Assembly (NCBI GenBank): GCA_040398465.1
Contig: JBBAUA010000007.1
Coordinates: 1 to 64,000 of the forward strand
Direction of reading: 5' to 3'
Length of the DNA: 64,000 nt
From: UBA7672 sp040398465
Lineage (GTDB): Bacteria; Pseudomonadota; Alphaproteobacteria; Caulobacterales; Hyphomonadaceae
Each line of letters opens with the position of its first letter. Position 1 is the first letter of the stretch. The notes below the pieces were generated by a model that did not search any database, was not told the origin of the DNA, and saw only the letters and a list, made by a program, of their open reading frames with translations. The position numbers and the translations under genes were made by a program. Shown here in pieces: positions 18,971 to 28,153 of this stretch.

Positions 18971-21900
18971 ACGGGGATGTCGTCGCTTTCACGCATCGCC
19001 CCATTCCAGAGAAGACAGGTGAGGCCGCGGCGTCCACGCCGCCCTATGCCGAAATGGTCGCCGCCACGAATTTCTCCTTCCTGCGCGGCGCCTCCAACGG
19101 GCAGGACATTGTGCTGCAGGCGCTGGCGCTCGGCCACACCGGTATCGGCATCGCAGACCGCAACACGGTGGCCGGCGTCGTGCGCGCCTGGTCGGCGCTG
19201 AAGCAGGTACGCAAGGATGGCCTGCCAGCGCCCACGCGTATGCGCGAAGGCGGCGGGCCGGGCGAGACCAGCTGGGTTGAACATCCCGACGAAGCGAAGT
19301 TCAGGGCGCACAGCGCCGAGATGAAGAGGCGTGCGGGCAAGTTCAAGCTGTGCATCGGCGTGCGCCTCGCCTTTGTCGATGGTACGCCGGATATCGTGGC
19401 TTATCCCGTCAATCGTGAAGGCTGGGGCCGTCTTTGCCGCATCCTCACCGCCGGAAATCTGCGTGAAGCGCCAGGCGCCGACCGCGCCTTGAAGGGTGAA
19501 TGCCGCCTTACCCTGCGCGCCGTGCTCGATCTGGCGCGCGACCTCCTGTTCGTCGTCATGCCGGGCGAGTCGCTGGAGGGTTTTGACGACCTGCTCGCCA
19601 CGCTTCGGGCCGCAGCGCCCACCTGGCTCGGCGCCACCATGCACAGGCGCGGCGACGACGCCCGTCGTCTCGAAAGACTGAAACGCATTGCGGCGCAGGC
19701 GCATGTCCGCCTCATCGCCACGAACGACGTGCTCTATCACGACCCCGTCCAGCGCGACCTGCAGGACGTGATGACCTGCATCCGCGAGGGCGTGAAGATC
19801 GATGCCGCCGGCCGCCTGCTGGAGGTGAACGGCGAACGCTATCTCAAGCCGCCTGAGGAGATGGCGCGCCTCTTTCGCGTCGCGCCCGAAGCGATCGCCG
19901 AGACGCAGGTGCTGCAACGCTTGATCGACTTCGATCTCGATCATCTGCGCTACGAATACCCGCAGGAGCCCGTGCCCAATGGCTGGACGGATCAGCAATA
20001 TCTCGAGGACCGCGTCTGGTTTCACGCCGGGATGAAATACAACTGGCGCATCCCGAAGAAGGTGAAGCGGCTGCTGCGCAAGGAGCTCATCTTCATCGCC
20101 AGAAAGCGGATGGCGCCGTACTTCCTTACAATCTTCGATCTTGTCCGCGTCGCCGAGGACAAGGGCATCATGTGCCAGGGCAGGGGGTCGGCCGCCAATT
20201 CGGCCGTCTGCTATGTACTCGGCATCACATCGGTGAACCCCGCCACGTTCGACGTGCTGTTCGAACGCTTCCTCTCCAACGAGCGCGATGAACCGCCCGA
20301 CATCGACGTCGATTTCGAACACGAGCGGCGCGAGGAAATCATCCAGCACATCTACCGGCGCTATGGCCGTCATCGCGCGGGCATAGCCGCCACGGTGATC
20401 CACTACCGCCCGCGTAGCGCCATGCGGGAAGTGGGCAAGGTGTTCGGCCTCACCGACGATGTGACCGCGCGTCTGTCCGGCCTTGTCTGGGGCAGCTGGG
20501 GAGACCAGCCCGCTGCACAGCAATTGCGACAGGCGGGGCTCGACCCCGACAATCCCGTGCTGCATCGCGCCCTGCGCTTTGCTCACCGGCTGCAGGGCTT
20601 CCCGCGTCACCTGTCACAGCATGTCGGCGGCTTCGTGCTGACGCAGGGCCGGCTCGACGAGATCGTGCCGGTCGGCAACGCTGCGATGGACGACCGCACC
20701 TTCATCGAATGGGACAAGGACGATATCGATGCGCTGCAGCTGATGAAGGTCGATGTGCTGGCTCTCGGCATGCTCACCTGCATCCGCAAGGCGCGCGACC
20801 TTCTCTACCAACACGGCGAGAAGCGCTATGGCCTGCGCGATTTCCCGCCCGAGGATCCGGTTGTCTACGACATGCTGTGCAAGGGCGATTCGGTCGGCGT
20901 CTTCCAGGTCGAAAGCCGCGCACAGATCAACATGCTGCCGCGCATGCGCCCGCGCGCGATGTACGATCTGGTGATCGAGGTCGCTATCGTCCGGCCCGGG
21001 CCGATCCAGGGCAATATGGTCCACCCCTATCTCAAGCGGCGGAATGGCGAGGAAGACGTCTCTTTCCCATCGCCCTCGCCGAAGCACGGCCATCCGGACG
21101 AACTCCGCAACGTGCTGATCAAGACGCTCGGCGTGCCGCTGTTCCAGGAACAGGCGATGAAACTTGCCATGGTAGCAGCCGAGTTCACGTCCGAAGAGGC
21201 CAACGGCCTGCGCCGCGCGATGGCCACCTTCCGCAATGTCGGCACGATCGGCTCGTTCGAGCACCTCATGGTGAAGCGCATGATCGCGCGCGGCTATGAC
21301 CCGGAGTTCGCCCAGCGCTGTTTCGACCAGATCAAGGGGTTTGGCAGTTACGGCTTCCCCGAAAGCCACGCAGCGGCCTTTGCCCAGCTTGTCTATGTCT
21401 CGTCCTGGCTGAAATGCCATCATCCGGCGGCATTTGCCTGCGCTCTGCTGAACGCGCAGCCGATGGGCTTCTACGCCCCGGCGCAGATTGTGCGCGATGC
21501 GCAGGAGCATGGCGTCGAGGCGCGGCCGGTGGACGTCAATTACAGCCACTACGACAACACGCTGGAACGGCGCGCGGATGGATCGCTCGCCCTGCGTCTC
21601 GGTTTCCGCCAGGTCGATGGCATGCGCCAGGAGGACGCCGATGCACTCGTCGCGGCGCGGGGGCAGGGCTTTGCCAGCGTCGCCGACATGCGCGAACGCG
21701 GGCGTGTCTCTGCGCCCATGCTGCGGCGGCTGGCGGATGCCGACGCCTTTCGCTCGCTGGCGCAGGACAGGCGCGAGGCGTTGTGGGATGTGCGCCGCCT
21801 GCCGGATGATGATGTGTTGCCGCTCTTCGCGCATGCCCGTGCGCGCGAACTGGGCGAGGAGCCGGAAAGCTTACTGCCCGACATGCCGCTCGGCGAGCAT

Positions 21901-22425
21901 GTCGCCGCCGACTACCAGACCATGCGTCTTTCGCTGAAGGCGCATCCGATGCAGATGCTGCGTCCGGTGTTCGAGGCGCAGCGTATCCTGTCCTGCAAGC
22001 AAACTAGTGAGCTCAAGGAGGGCTACTGGGCGCGCACGGCCGGCATCGTGCTGGTGCGGCAGAGGCCCGGCAATGGCAAGGCGATCTTCATCACGCTGGA
22101 GGACGAAACCGGCATCACGAATGCGCTGCTGTGGGCGCGTACCTTCGAGAAATTCCGCGCCGAAATTATGGGCGCGCGCCTGCTGCTGATGGAGGGCAGG
22201 GTGCAGCGGAGCAAGGAAGGCGTCACACACCTGATGGCCGCGCGCGCTTTCGACCGCTCATCCGAACTCGAACGCCTCTCGGAGGATCATGTTGTCGAAA
22301 CGGAGCTCACCCGCGCCGACGAGATCAAGCACCCGCAACACCCGCGCGGCCCCAAAGGACCCGACGGCCTCTTCCGCCATCCCCGCGACGTCCGCATCCT
22401 GCCGAAGTCCCGCGACTTTCATTGA
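18967..22425 (+). CDS. dnaE2: Error-prone DNA polymerase DnaE2 (ImuC)
   Basis: 1152-residue C-family polymerase that performs translesion synthesis after DNA damage. The N-terminal PHP region starts AEMVAATNFSFLRGASNGQD. The polymerase core carries GIMCQGRGSAANSAVCYVLG and EPPDIDVDFEHERREEI with the catalytic aspartates, then the fingers (FPRHLSQHVGGFVLT), FGSYGFPESHAAAFAQLVY, and a C-terminal OB domain (TAGIVLVRQRPGNGKAIFITLEDETG). Length is usual for DnaE2. ATG 18967 overlaps the imuB stop, so the three genes are one LexA-controlled operon. The beta-clamp motif of replicative DnaE was not looked for exhaustively. Confidence 0.96.
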   Translation: MNGDVVAFTHRPIPEKTGEAAASTPPYAEMVAATNFSFLRGASNGQDIVLQALALGHTGIGIADRNTVAGVVRAWSALKQVRKDGLPAPTRMREGGGPGETSWVEHPDEAKFRAHSAEMKRRAGKFKLCIGVRLAFVDGTPDIVAYPVNREGWGRLCRILTAGNLREAPGADRALKGECRLTLRAVLDLARDLLFVVMPGESLEGFDDLLATLRAAAPTWLGATMHRRGDDARRLERLKRIAAQAHVRLIATNDVLYHDPVQRDLQDVMTCIREGVKIDAAGRLLEVNGERYLKPPEEMARLFRVAPEAIAETQVLQRLIDFDLDHLRYEYPQEPVPNGWTDQQYLEDRVWFHAGMKYNWRIPKKVKRLLRKELIFIARKRMAPYFLTIFDLVRVAEDKGIMCQGRGSAANSAVCYVLGITSVNPATFDVLFERFLSNERDEPPDIDVDFEHERREEIIQHIYRRYGRHRAGIAATVIHYRPRSAMREVGKVFGLTDDVTARLSGLVWGSWGDQPAAQQLRQAGLDPDNPVLHRALRFAHRLQGFPRHLSQHVGGFVLTQGRLDEIVPVGNAAMDDRTFIEWDKDDIDALQLMKVDVLALGMLTCIRKARDLLYQHGEKRYGLRDFPPEDPVVYDMLCKGDSVGVFQVESRAQINMLPRMRPRAMYDLVIEVAIVRPGPIQGNMVHPYLKRRNGEEDVSFPSPSPKHGHPDELRNVLIKTLGVPLFQEQAMKLAMVAAEFTSEEANGLRRAMATFRNVGTIGSFEHLMVKRMIARGYDPEFAQRCFDQIKGFGSYGFPESHAAAFAQLVYVSSWLKCHHPAAFACALLNAQPMGFYAPAQIVRDAQEHGVEARPVDVNYSHYDNTLERRADGSLALRLGFRQVDGMRQEDADALVAARGQGFASVADMRERGRVSAPMLRRLADADAFRSLAQDRREALWDVRRLPDDDVLPLFAHARARELGEEPESLLPDMPLGEHVAADYQTMRLSLKAHPMQMLRPVFEAQRILSCKQTSELKEGYWARTAGIVLVRQRPGNGKAIFITLEDETGITNALLWARTFEKFRAEIMGARLLLMEGRVQRSKEGVTHLMAARAFDRSSELERLSEDHVVETELTRADEIKHPQHPRGPKGPDGLFRHPRDVRILPKSRDFH

Positions 22426-22457
22426 AAGCCACGCACTCCAGCCAACGCGAAGCGGCG

Positions 22458-22772
22458 TCAGATCGGCATGCGCATGATTTCCTGATAGGCCTTGATGACC
22501 TCGTCGCGCACCGCGATCACGGTTTCCAGCGTCGCTTCGGCGGCAGCCACCGCCGTCACCACGTCGACCAGGTCGCCGCGGCCCATGGCGGCGTTCGTCA
22601 CCGCGGTTTCCGCCGCATTGCCCGCACCGCTGATGGCGCCGACGGCCGAGTTGAGCATCTTGCCGAAGTCGGGGCCTTCGATGCCGCCCGACTCCTTGCC
22701 GCCGGCCATGCCGCCGATCGTCTGGGCGACGCCGCCATACGCCTTGACCGCTGAAAGACCAAGATCCGACAT
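22458..22772 (-). CDS. fliE: Flagellar hook-basal body protein FliE
   Basis: 104-residue export-gate/rod junction protein that links the MS ring to the rod. The C-terminal signature AEATLETVIAVRDEVIKAYQ is characteristic. It is the third gene of flgB-flgC-fliE, 11 bp after flgC, the normal order. GAGGT lies 8 bases before the ATG. It converges on dnaE2. Confidence 0.94.
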   Translation of the reverse strand: MSDLGLSAVKAYGGVAQTIGGMAGGKESGGIEGPDFGKMLNSAVGAISGAGNAAETAVTNAAMGRGDLVDVVTAVAAAEATLETVIAVRDEVIKAYQEIMRMPI

Positions 22773-22783
22773 CTGGCGCTACC

Positions 22784-23200
22784 TCACGCTTTCAGCAGCG
22801 AGACGACGCCGAGCATCATCGCCCGGCTCGACTCGATGACGTTGAGGTTGGCTTCATAGGCGCGCTGCGCCTCGCGCAGGTCGGCCATCTCGATAAGGGA
22901 GGAGACGTTGGACGTCTTCACATAGCCGTTCGCATCGGCGGCCGGGTGCGACGGATCGAATTTCAGCTGGAAGGGCGACATGTCCATCCGCGCGCCCGTG
23001 ACCTTCACCGTGTCAGCGCCGATCTCTCGATCGTAAAGCGTGCGAAACACCGGCGCCTTGCGGCGGTACGGATCGCCGCCCGGCGTGTTGGCGGTGGCGT
23101 CTGCGTTGGCGAGATTCTCCGCCGCGATACGGATGCGCACTGTCTGCGCGCGCAATCCCGTCGCGGCCGCGCCCATGGCGGACATGAGGTCGGATGACAT
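22784..23200 (-). CDS. flgC: Flagellar basal-body rod protein FlgC
   Basis: 138-residue proximal rod protein, exported by the flagellar type III system. The N-terminal rod motif LRAQTVRIRIAAENLANADA and C-terminal NLNVIESSRAMMLGVVSLLKA are typical. GAGGAG precedes the ATG. Located between flgB (29-bp gap) and fliE. Confidence 0.96.
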   Translation of the reverse strand: MSSDLMSAMGAAATGLRAQTVRIRIAAENLANADATANTPGGDPYRRKAPVFRTLYDREIGADTVKVTGARMDMSPFQLKFDPSHPAADANGYVKTSNVSSLIEMADLREAQRAYEANLNVIESSRAMMLGVVSLLKA

Positions 23201-23229
23201 GTGTTGCGTCTCCTCGAGACGTCAGCCGC

Positions 23230-23661
23230 TCACCTTCCGGGTGCGCGCGACGCCAGCCTCAGCAGGCCCAGACTCTTCTGGTACAGGCCAACCATGGTCT
23301 CGAAATCCATTCGGGTTTCGGCGATCTTCATCATCTGCTCTTCGACCACCACGGCGTTGCCGTCGAGCGTGGTTTCGGAGTCAGGGGATTTCTGGACAGA
23401 CAGGGCAGGCGCGCCCGATCCGTGATTCGGCGCCATGTGGCCGGCCTGCGTCGCAACCATGGCCGTTCGGCCCGGCCCGGCGGATTTGCCAGCCATGCGC
23501 TGCAGGGTCGCGGCAAAGGCCTTCTGGTCGATGTCGCCGGGCACGTACCCCGGCGTCGAAACGTTGGCGACGTTCTGCGCGATGACCTTCTGACGCTCGC
23601 CCAGCATCTGCATGCGGGACTTCATCAGCTGGAAAACCGAGATCTGCGTCGGGTCCGACAT
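23230..23661 (-). CDS. flgB: Flagellar basal-body rod protein FlgB
   Basis: 143-residue proximal rod protein. MLGERQKVIAQNVANVSTPGYVPGD is the conserved rod N-terminal motif, and ETMVGLYQKSLGLLRLA the C-terminal helix. First gene of flgB-flgC-fliE, transcribed away from fliO-fliP; the 173-bp intergenic region has a perfect CtrA-type box. Confidence 0.95.
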   Translation of the reverse strand: MSDPTQISVFQLMKSRMQMLGERQKVIAQNVANVSTPGYVPGDIDQKAFAATLQRMAGKSAGPGRTAMVATQAGHMAPNHGSGAPALSVQKSPDSETTLDGNAVVVEEQMMKIAETRMDFETMVGLYQKSLGLLRLASRAPGR

Positions 23662-23726
23662 GGCTCAATTCCGTTTGGGGCCAGCCTCCAGACAGGCCCA
23701 TCGCCCGGCAGAATTTACCGCTTTGC

Positions 23727-23741
23727 TTAAGGCCGTCTTAA
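23727..23741. promoter_or_regulatory. CtrA-type box between flgB and fliO
   Basis: TTAA-GGCCGTC-TTAA is an exact TTAA-N7-TTAA match to the CtrA consensus. It lies about 66 bp upstream of flgB and 94 bp upstream of fliO. A second site at 23758-23772, TTAA-CCTGTCG-TTTA, has one mismatch, and a lone TTAACC half-site follows near 23790. CtrA activation of early flagellar operons is established in Caulobacter. Confidence 0.7.
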
Positions 23742-23834
23742 AGGCCGCGGGCCGGCGTTAACCTGTCGTTTACCGGCATTTCCGATGCATTAACCAACAA
23801 ACCGGCCACACGGCCGACAGCTGGCTGTCCACCC

Positions 23835-24152
23835 ATGGACTTTCTCTCCGCCATCAAGGCCATCGCCGCCCTGGCCTTCGTGCTTGGCCTGCTGCTGGGC
23901 GGCACATGGCTGCTGCGCAAATATGGCAGCCGTATCGGCCTCAAGACGGGCGCGGTCAGTCACGACCTGAAAGTCGTCGAATGGCGCTCGCTCGACATGC
24001 GGCGCAAGCTGGTCGTCGTGCGCTGGGGCGACACCGAGCACCTGCTTTCCACCGCTCCGAGCGGCGACGTGCTGATCGCCTCGCGCGATGCGCCAGCGCC
24101 GTTCAAGCCGATCGCGCCTGATGCACCCAAGCCCGACGAGTTCAAGCGATGA
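23835..24152 (+). CDS. fliO: Flagellar biosynthesis protein FliO
   Basis: 105-residue membrane protein that assists assembly of the FliP ring of the flagellar export gate. One N-terminal membrane helix (AIAALAFVLGLLLGGTWLL) is followed by a small cytoplasmic beta domain (LKVVEWRSLDMRRKLVVVRWGDTEHLLS). Sequence conservation in FliO is low; the call rests on topology, size and the ATGA overlap with fliP. Confidence 0.85.
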   Translation: MDFLSAIKAIAALAFVLGLLLGGTWLLRKYGSRIGLKTGAVSHDLKVVEWRSLDMRRKLVVVRWGDTEHLLSTAPSGDVLIASRDAPAPFKPIAPDAPKPDEFKR

Positions 24153-24898
24153 TCGCGCGGCTGCTCCGTTTTGCACCGGCGATCCTGCTGGTGTTCTTGG
24201 TCGCGCCCGAGGCGCTGCCGCAGACCGTGTCGGTCGATCTCGGCACGGGGCAGGGGCTGACGTCAGGCATCGTCCAGCTGATCGCGGCGATCACGGTTCT
24301 CTCGCTCGCGCCGTCCATCCTCGTGATGACCACGTCGTTCGTGCGGATCGTCATCGTGCTGTCGCTGGTGCGGACCGCCATCGGCCTTCAGAACGCGCCG
24401 CCCAACTCCGTCATTATCTCGCTGGCGCTTTTCCTTACCGCCTTCGTCATGGCGCCGACCTTCACGGCGTCCTACGAGGCCGGCATCCAGCCCTACATGG
24501 CCGAGGCGATCACGCTGGAGGAGGCGATCCCGCGCACGCTGGGCCCCATTCAGGCCTTCATGGGCGCCCACGCCAACGAGGCCGACGTCGCGATGTTCGC
24601 CGGCATGGCCAACATCCAGAATCTGCAGAGCGCCGCCGATGCGCCATTCCACGTGCTGGCGCCGGCTTTCATGATCTCGGAGCTGAAGCGCGCCTTCGAG
24701 ATCGGCTTCATGATCTTCCTGCCCTTCCTCGTGATCGATCTCGTCGTGTCGTCGATCCTGATGGCGATGGGCATGATGATGCTGCCGCCCGTCACCATCT
24801 CCCTGCCGTTCAAGCTGATCTTCTTCGTGCTGGTCGATGGCTGGCGGCTGCTGTCGGGTTCGCTGGTCGAAAGCTTCATGCAGTCCCCGCCCGGCTGA
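24149..24898 (+). CDS. fliP: Flagellar biosynthetic protein FliP
   Basis: 249-residue core subunit of the flagellar type III export gate. A cleavable signal peptide (LRFAPAILLVFLVAPEALPQ) is followed by conserved FliP segments, including LAPSILVMTTSFVRIVIVLSLVR, LALFLTAFVMAP and MMMLPPVTISLPFKLIFFVLVDGW. Overlaps fliO by four bases. fliQ, fliR and flhB, its export-gate partners, are 37 kb away at the other end of the window. Confidence 0.97.
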   Translation: MIARLLRFAPAILLVFLVAPEALPQTVSVDLGTGQGLTSGIVQLIAAITVLSLAPSILVMTTSFVRIVIVLSLVRTAIGLQNAPPNSVIISLALFLTAFVMAPTFTASYEAGIQPYMAEAITLEEAIPRTLGPIQAFMGAHANEADVAMFAGMANIQNLQSAADAPFHVLAPAFMISELKRAFEIGFMIFLPFLVIDLVVSSILMAMGMMMLPPVTISLPFKLIFFVLVDGWRLLSGSLVESFMQSPPG

Positions 24899-24919
24899 CG
24901 CCAGGCGGGGATCCAGGCC

Positions 24920-26284
24920 CTACATGATCTTGAAGCGGACGAACGCCAGCGCGCCTGTTGGGTCGCCGTCGTAAAGCGGCGACAGTGCATCGCTGGCCCA
25001 GTTCTGCGTGGCCGACGCCCCGATCGCCATCACGAGACTGTCCGAAAGCCGGAAGTCGCGGGACACACCCAAGGTGGCCCGCGCCACTTCCTCGACCGGG
25101 CCGTGATGGATCAGGCCAAGCTCGTCCGTCTCGATCGCCTCGACGCGCGAGAACAGCGTCCAGTCCGGGTCGAGCTGCAGCGCCGCTTCCCCCAGCCAGG
25201 CGTCGAGGACGACGCCCTCGCTGTTGTCCTTGCGTGCAAACGCGCCGCTCAGCGACAGGGTCCTGTCGCCGAAGGACTGCGTGTAGAGCGCGCTGGCAGA
25301 CCATTTGACGACATCGACATCGGGCTCAAGCTGCTCTGGCGAGGTGACGTCGGCCCAGCTTGCCTGCAGGGTGAGGTTGTCGCTGGGATTCCACGACAGG
25401 CGCACCGCGGTTGAGTCCAGCTCGCCGGTCTCGATGTCATAGCGGTCCTGGTCCGACTCGCGGCCGCGGAATCGCGAGGCCTCGATCTTGATGTCGCCAT
25501 TCACATAGCCCGCTGTCAGCACGCCGTACGAGATGTGCGTCGAGTCGAGCCAGTGGTGGGTGATCGGCGCTTCCGGGTTCGGCTCGGCGGCGGGGCGGTG
25601 CATGAAGGCCGGCGGGCCGAAGGCGGGCTCGCCCGGCAGGCCCGCATAGACGAACACGCTCTGGCCTTGCCCAAGCTGGCGCGAATAGCTCGCCGACAGT
25701 TCCATGAACAGGTCGTGCGGATGCTGGCGGTCCACCAGCGTATCGACGCCATCGGCTGTCTCGCCAGCAGCCAGGAGCAGTGGATAGCCGCGCTTGCCCA
25801 TCAGCGGGTCTGGGCTGATGGCGCCGCGGAACTGCAGCGCGCTTCCGTCATCGAAACGCCGTTGCGCTGTGCCCATCAGCATGCCGGCGGCAAAGCCCTT
25901 TTCGTCTCCGCGCGGACCGTTCTGCGACGTGTAGACGAAGTCGATATTGCCGTGGGCCATCAGCATCCAGCCGCCGGCCTCAGTCATCGCCATGTGATGC
26001 GGGGCAGCGGCAGGCCGCCACGACGTGCCGCTGGCGTCGCGGCCCATGGCGTAATCGCCGAGTGCGCTGCGCATGTCGTGATGCTGGGCGCCGGCTTCGT
26101 CATGACCGGCGTGGCCGGTCGTCGTGGCCGGCGGTGTGTGGCCCTCGTGGCCGGCATGGTCGTCCGCGGGCGGTTGCGCTTGGGTGGCGGGCGCGTGCGA
26201 TGAGTGGTCCGAATGGTCGGGCGTCTGCGCCATTGCGGATGGCGCGAGGAGGATCGCCGAAGCGATCAGGATATGACGTGACAT
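24920..26284 (-). CDS. Outer-membrane beta-barrel protein with His-rich N-terminus, probably copper-related
   Basis: 454-residue secreted protein. After the signal peptide (ASAILLAPSAMA) comes a region of about 75 residues dense in His and Asp (DHSDHSSHAP, DDHAGHEGH, HAGHDEAG, QHHDM), a likely metal-binding apron. The remainder shows alternating beta-strand character ending in an aromatic/hydrophobic strand (GALAFVRFKIM), as in outer-membrane porin-like proteins. Similar proteins with His-rich N-termini occur with copper-resistance genes, so copper or silver handling is likely but inferred. It is 66 bp downstream of another His-rich secreted protein on the same strand. Confidence 0.7.
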   Translation of the reverse strand: MSRHILIASAILLAPSAMAQTPDHSDHSSHAPATQAQPPADDHAGHEGHTPPATTTGHAGHDEAGAQHHDMRSALGDYAMGRDASGTSWRPAAAPHHMAMTEAGGWMLMAHGNIDFVYTSQNGPRGDEKGFAAGMLMGTAQRRFDDGSALQFRGAISPDPLMGKRGYPLLLAAGETADGVDTLVDRQHPHDLFMELSASYSRQLGQGQSVFVYAGLPGEPAFGPPAFMHRPAAEPNPEAPITHHWLDSTHISYGVLTAGYVNGDIKIEASRFRGRESDQDRYDIETGELDSTAVRLSWNPSDNLTLQASWADVTSPEQLEPDVDVVKWSASALYTQSFGDRTLSLSGAFARKDNSEGVVLDAWLGEAALQLDPDWTLFSRVEAIETDELGLIHHGPVEEVARATLGVSRDFRLSDSLVMAIGASATQNWASDALSPLYDGDPTGALAFVRFKIM

Positions 26285-26350
26285 GGGTAGGTCCTGAACT
26301 GAATCCGTATGGACCCGGCCTCTGGGGCCAGGCGGGCGTGCCGGTTCAGG

Positions 26351-26743
26351 TCAGGCGCGTGGTGGCCGAAGATCCGGATCGGGCCGGCTTGAGGCAAAGC
26401 TGGCGGGTTCCGGCGGCAGCCAGGCATAGGGGACGACATGGCCGCTGGTGAGAGCGCCGGAAAACTTCGTGAAGCCATGCAGTGCGGCGACGCATTCGCA
26501 GTGGTCAGACGAAGGCGCCTGCTCATGCGATGACGGATGATGCGAGGCTTCGCTGGTGGGGTTGTGGTGCGTAAAGGCGACCGCCGCTGCGGTTTCGTGG
26601 CATGGCGCTGCGGCCTTGCTTGCCTGCGCAGACGCCGCCTCATGGGCGAGGCGCGCGCAATGCTCGGCTGCGGCCTCCATCTGTCCGGTGAAGACGAAGG
26701 CCGTGACGAGCGCCAGCAGGATGCGGGTCAGCTTCGGGAGCAT
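26351..26743 (-). CDS. Small secreted His/Cys-rich protein (CopL-like)
   Basis: 130-residue protein with a signal peptide (ILLALVTAFVFTGQMEAAA). The mature part has spaced His and Cys residues (EHCARLAHE, APCHET, FTHHN, ASHHPSSHE, DHCEC) suited to binding soft metals. The composition resembles CopL/DUF2946-like proteins beside copper-resistance loci; this is an analogy, not a firm family match. Upstream partner of the His-rich outer-membrane protein. Confidence 0.55.
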   Translation of the reverse strand: MLPKLTRILLALVTAFVFTGQMEAAAEHCARLAHEAASAQASKAAAPCHETAAAVAFTHHNPTSEASHHPSSHEQAPSSDHCECVAALHGFTKFSGALTSGHVVPYAWLPPEPASFASSRPDPDLRPPRA

Positions 26744-26800
26744 GCCCTAACCTCGTGTCGCCCGCCCCGGCTGTCAATCAGGCTCATGCGCGCGGCGAGA

Positions 26801-28039
26801 TCAGCCGCGCGGGATCCGGCCTTGCCCGTTGGGGCCGCCGTTAGCGGCGGCGCGAACGGCGTTGATCACGGCCCGGACCTTCTGGCTCTGCACACGGTCG
26901 GACGCCTTGGGCATCGCCGAATTGATCGCGATCACGAGGTTGTCTTCCGGATAGACATAGATGCCCTGGCCATAGATGCCGACCGCGTAATAGCCGCCTT
27001 CCATCGGCCACCAGAAATAGCCGTAGCTCTCGCCTTTCGCGCGCGATTTCGGCGGGGCGTGGTTCGTGGTCGACTCCTCGACCCAGCCCGGGGCGAGGAT
27101 TTCCTTGCCGTCGATCTTGCCGCCCTCGAGCATGAACTGGCCGATGCGGCCATAGTCGCGGAGCGTCATGCTCATGCAGCAGCCGCCGCGATTGAGGCCG
27201 GCCTTGTCCTGCATCCAGATGCCGTCCTGCTCCATGCCATAAGGCCCCCAGATTTTCTCGGAGGCGTATTGCGCCAGCGACTTACCCGCGAGCGCGCGGA
27301 CGAGGACCATGCCGGCGAGGTCTGTCTCGCCGGTCTTGTAGGCCCACTCCTCGCCCGGCGTGGTCTTCTTCGGCAGCTTGGCCATGTATTTCAGCAGCGG
27401 ATTGTTCTCGACCGGATTGCCGCCGGTGAAGGGCGCGGTGCTGGCGCGGGCGACGTCCGATTGCTGGCTGGCGTAATTCTCGTCCCACTTCACGCCGGTC
27501 TGCATCGAGATCAGCTGGCGGATGCTGACGCCGTCATAGGCGGAGCCCTTCAGCTCGGGCAGGTATCGGGTGACAGGCTCATGCACGTTCTTGATCCAGC
27601 CATCCTTGATGGCGGCGCCCATCAGGATTGCGGTCATCGACTTGGCGACGGAGAACGACGTCCAGCGATCTTCCGGCTTGCGGCCGAGCGCGTATTTCTC
27701 CAGCACCACCTCACCATTCTTGATCGCCACAAGCCCGGTGATGCGGTTGTCCTTCATGAAGGCGTCGAGCGTCGACGCGCGCTTGTTGAAGGCAATTTCC
27801 GGATCGATCTGTGTGGCTGCTGCAGGCAGGGCGCGAACCTTGTCGCCCTTCTTGATGGTGTCCACTGCATAGACGGTCTCGATCGCCGGATAGCGTTCGA
27901 GTTGCTGCTTCTGCGTCCATGTCAGGATGGATGCGACGGGCGGGTTGGTGATCGGCTTCTGCGCCAGGGCGGGCTGCGCCAGTGCGACCAGAAGAGCGCC
28001 AGCGGCAATGACCGGCAGGCGGCGGTTGCTAGTGATCAT
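26801..28039 (-). CDS. Serine hydrolase, beta-lactamase (class C/EstB) family
   Basis: 412-residue exported penicillin-binding-protein-like hydrolase. The signal peptide is AAGALLVALAQPALAQ, the catalytic SxxK is FSVAKSMTAI, and the Tyr motif region is around YASEKIWGPYG. ATG 28039 follows GGAGG, four codons after an alternative ATG. Such proteins are esterases or D-Ala-directed peptidases more often than true beta-lactamases; no substrate can be assigned. Stands alone, followed by a separate Cys-rich gene. Confidence 0.85.
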   Translation of the reverse strand: MITSNRRLPVIAAGALLVALAQPALAQKPITNPPVASILTWTQKQQLERYPAIETVYAVDTIKKGDKVRALPAAATQIDPEIAFNKRASTLDAFMKDNRITGLVAIKNGEVVLEKYALGRKPEDRWTSFSVAKSMTAILMGAAIKDGWIKNVHEPVTRYLPELKGSAYDGVSIRQLISMQTGVKWDENYASQQSDVARASTAPFTGGNPVENNPLLKYMAKLPKKTTPGEEWAYKTGETDLAGMVLVRALAGKSLAQYASEKIWGPYGMEQDGIWMQDKAGLNRGGCCMSMTLRDYGRIGQFMLEGGKIDGKEILAPGWVEESTTNHAPPKSRAKGESYGYFWWPMEGGYYAVGIYGQGIYVYPEDNLVIAINSAMPKASDRVQSQKVRAVINAVRAAANGGPNGQGRIPRG

Positions 28040-28153
28040 GGTGTCCTCCACGCGAATGCTTGCGGAGGTTAGAAGGTGGGCGACGTAGCGTCCGTCAAGG
28101 GCCTGCGCGTGCGGACAGCCAAGCGCCTCACGGCGTTGTTACGGTAGCGCGCG

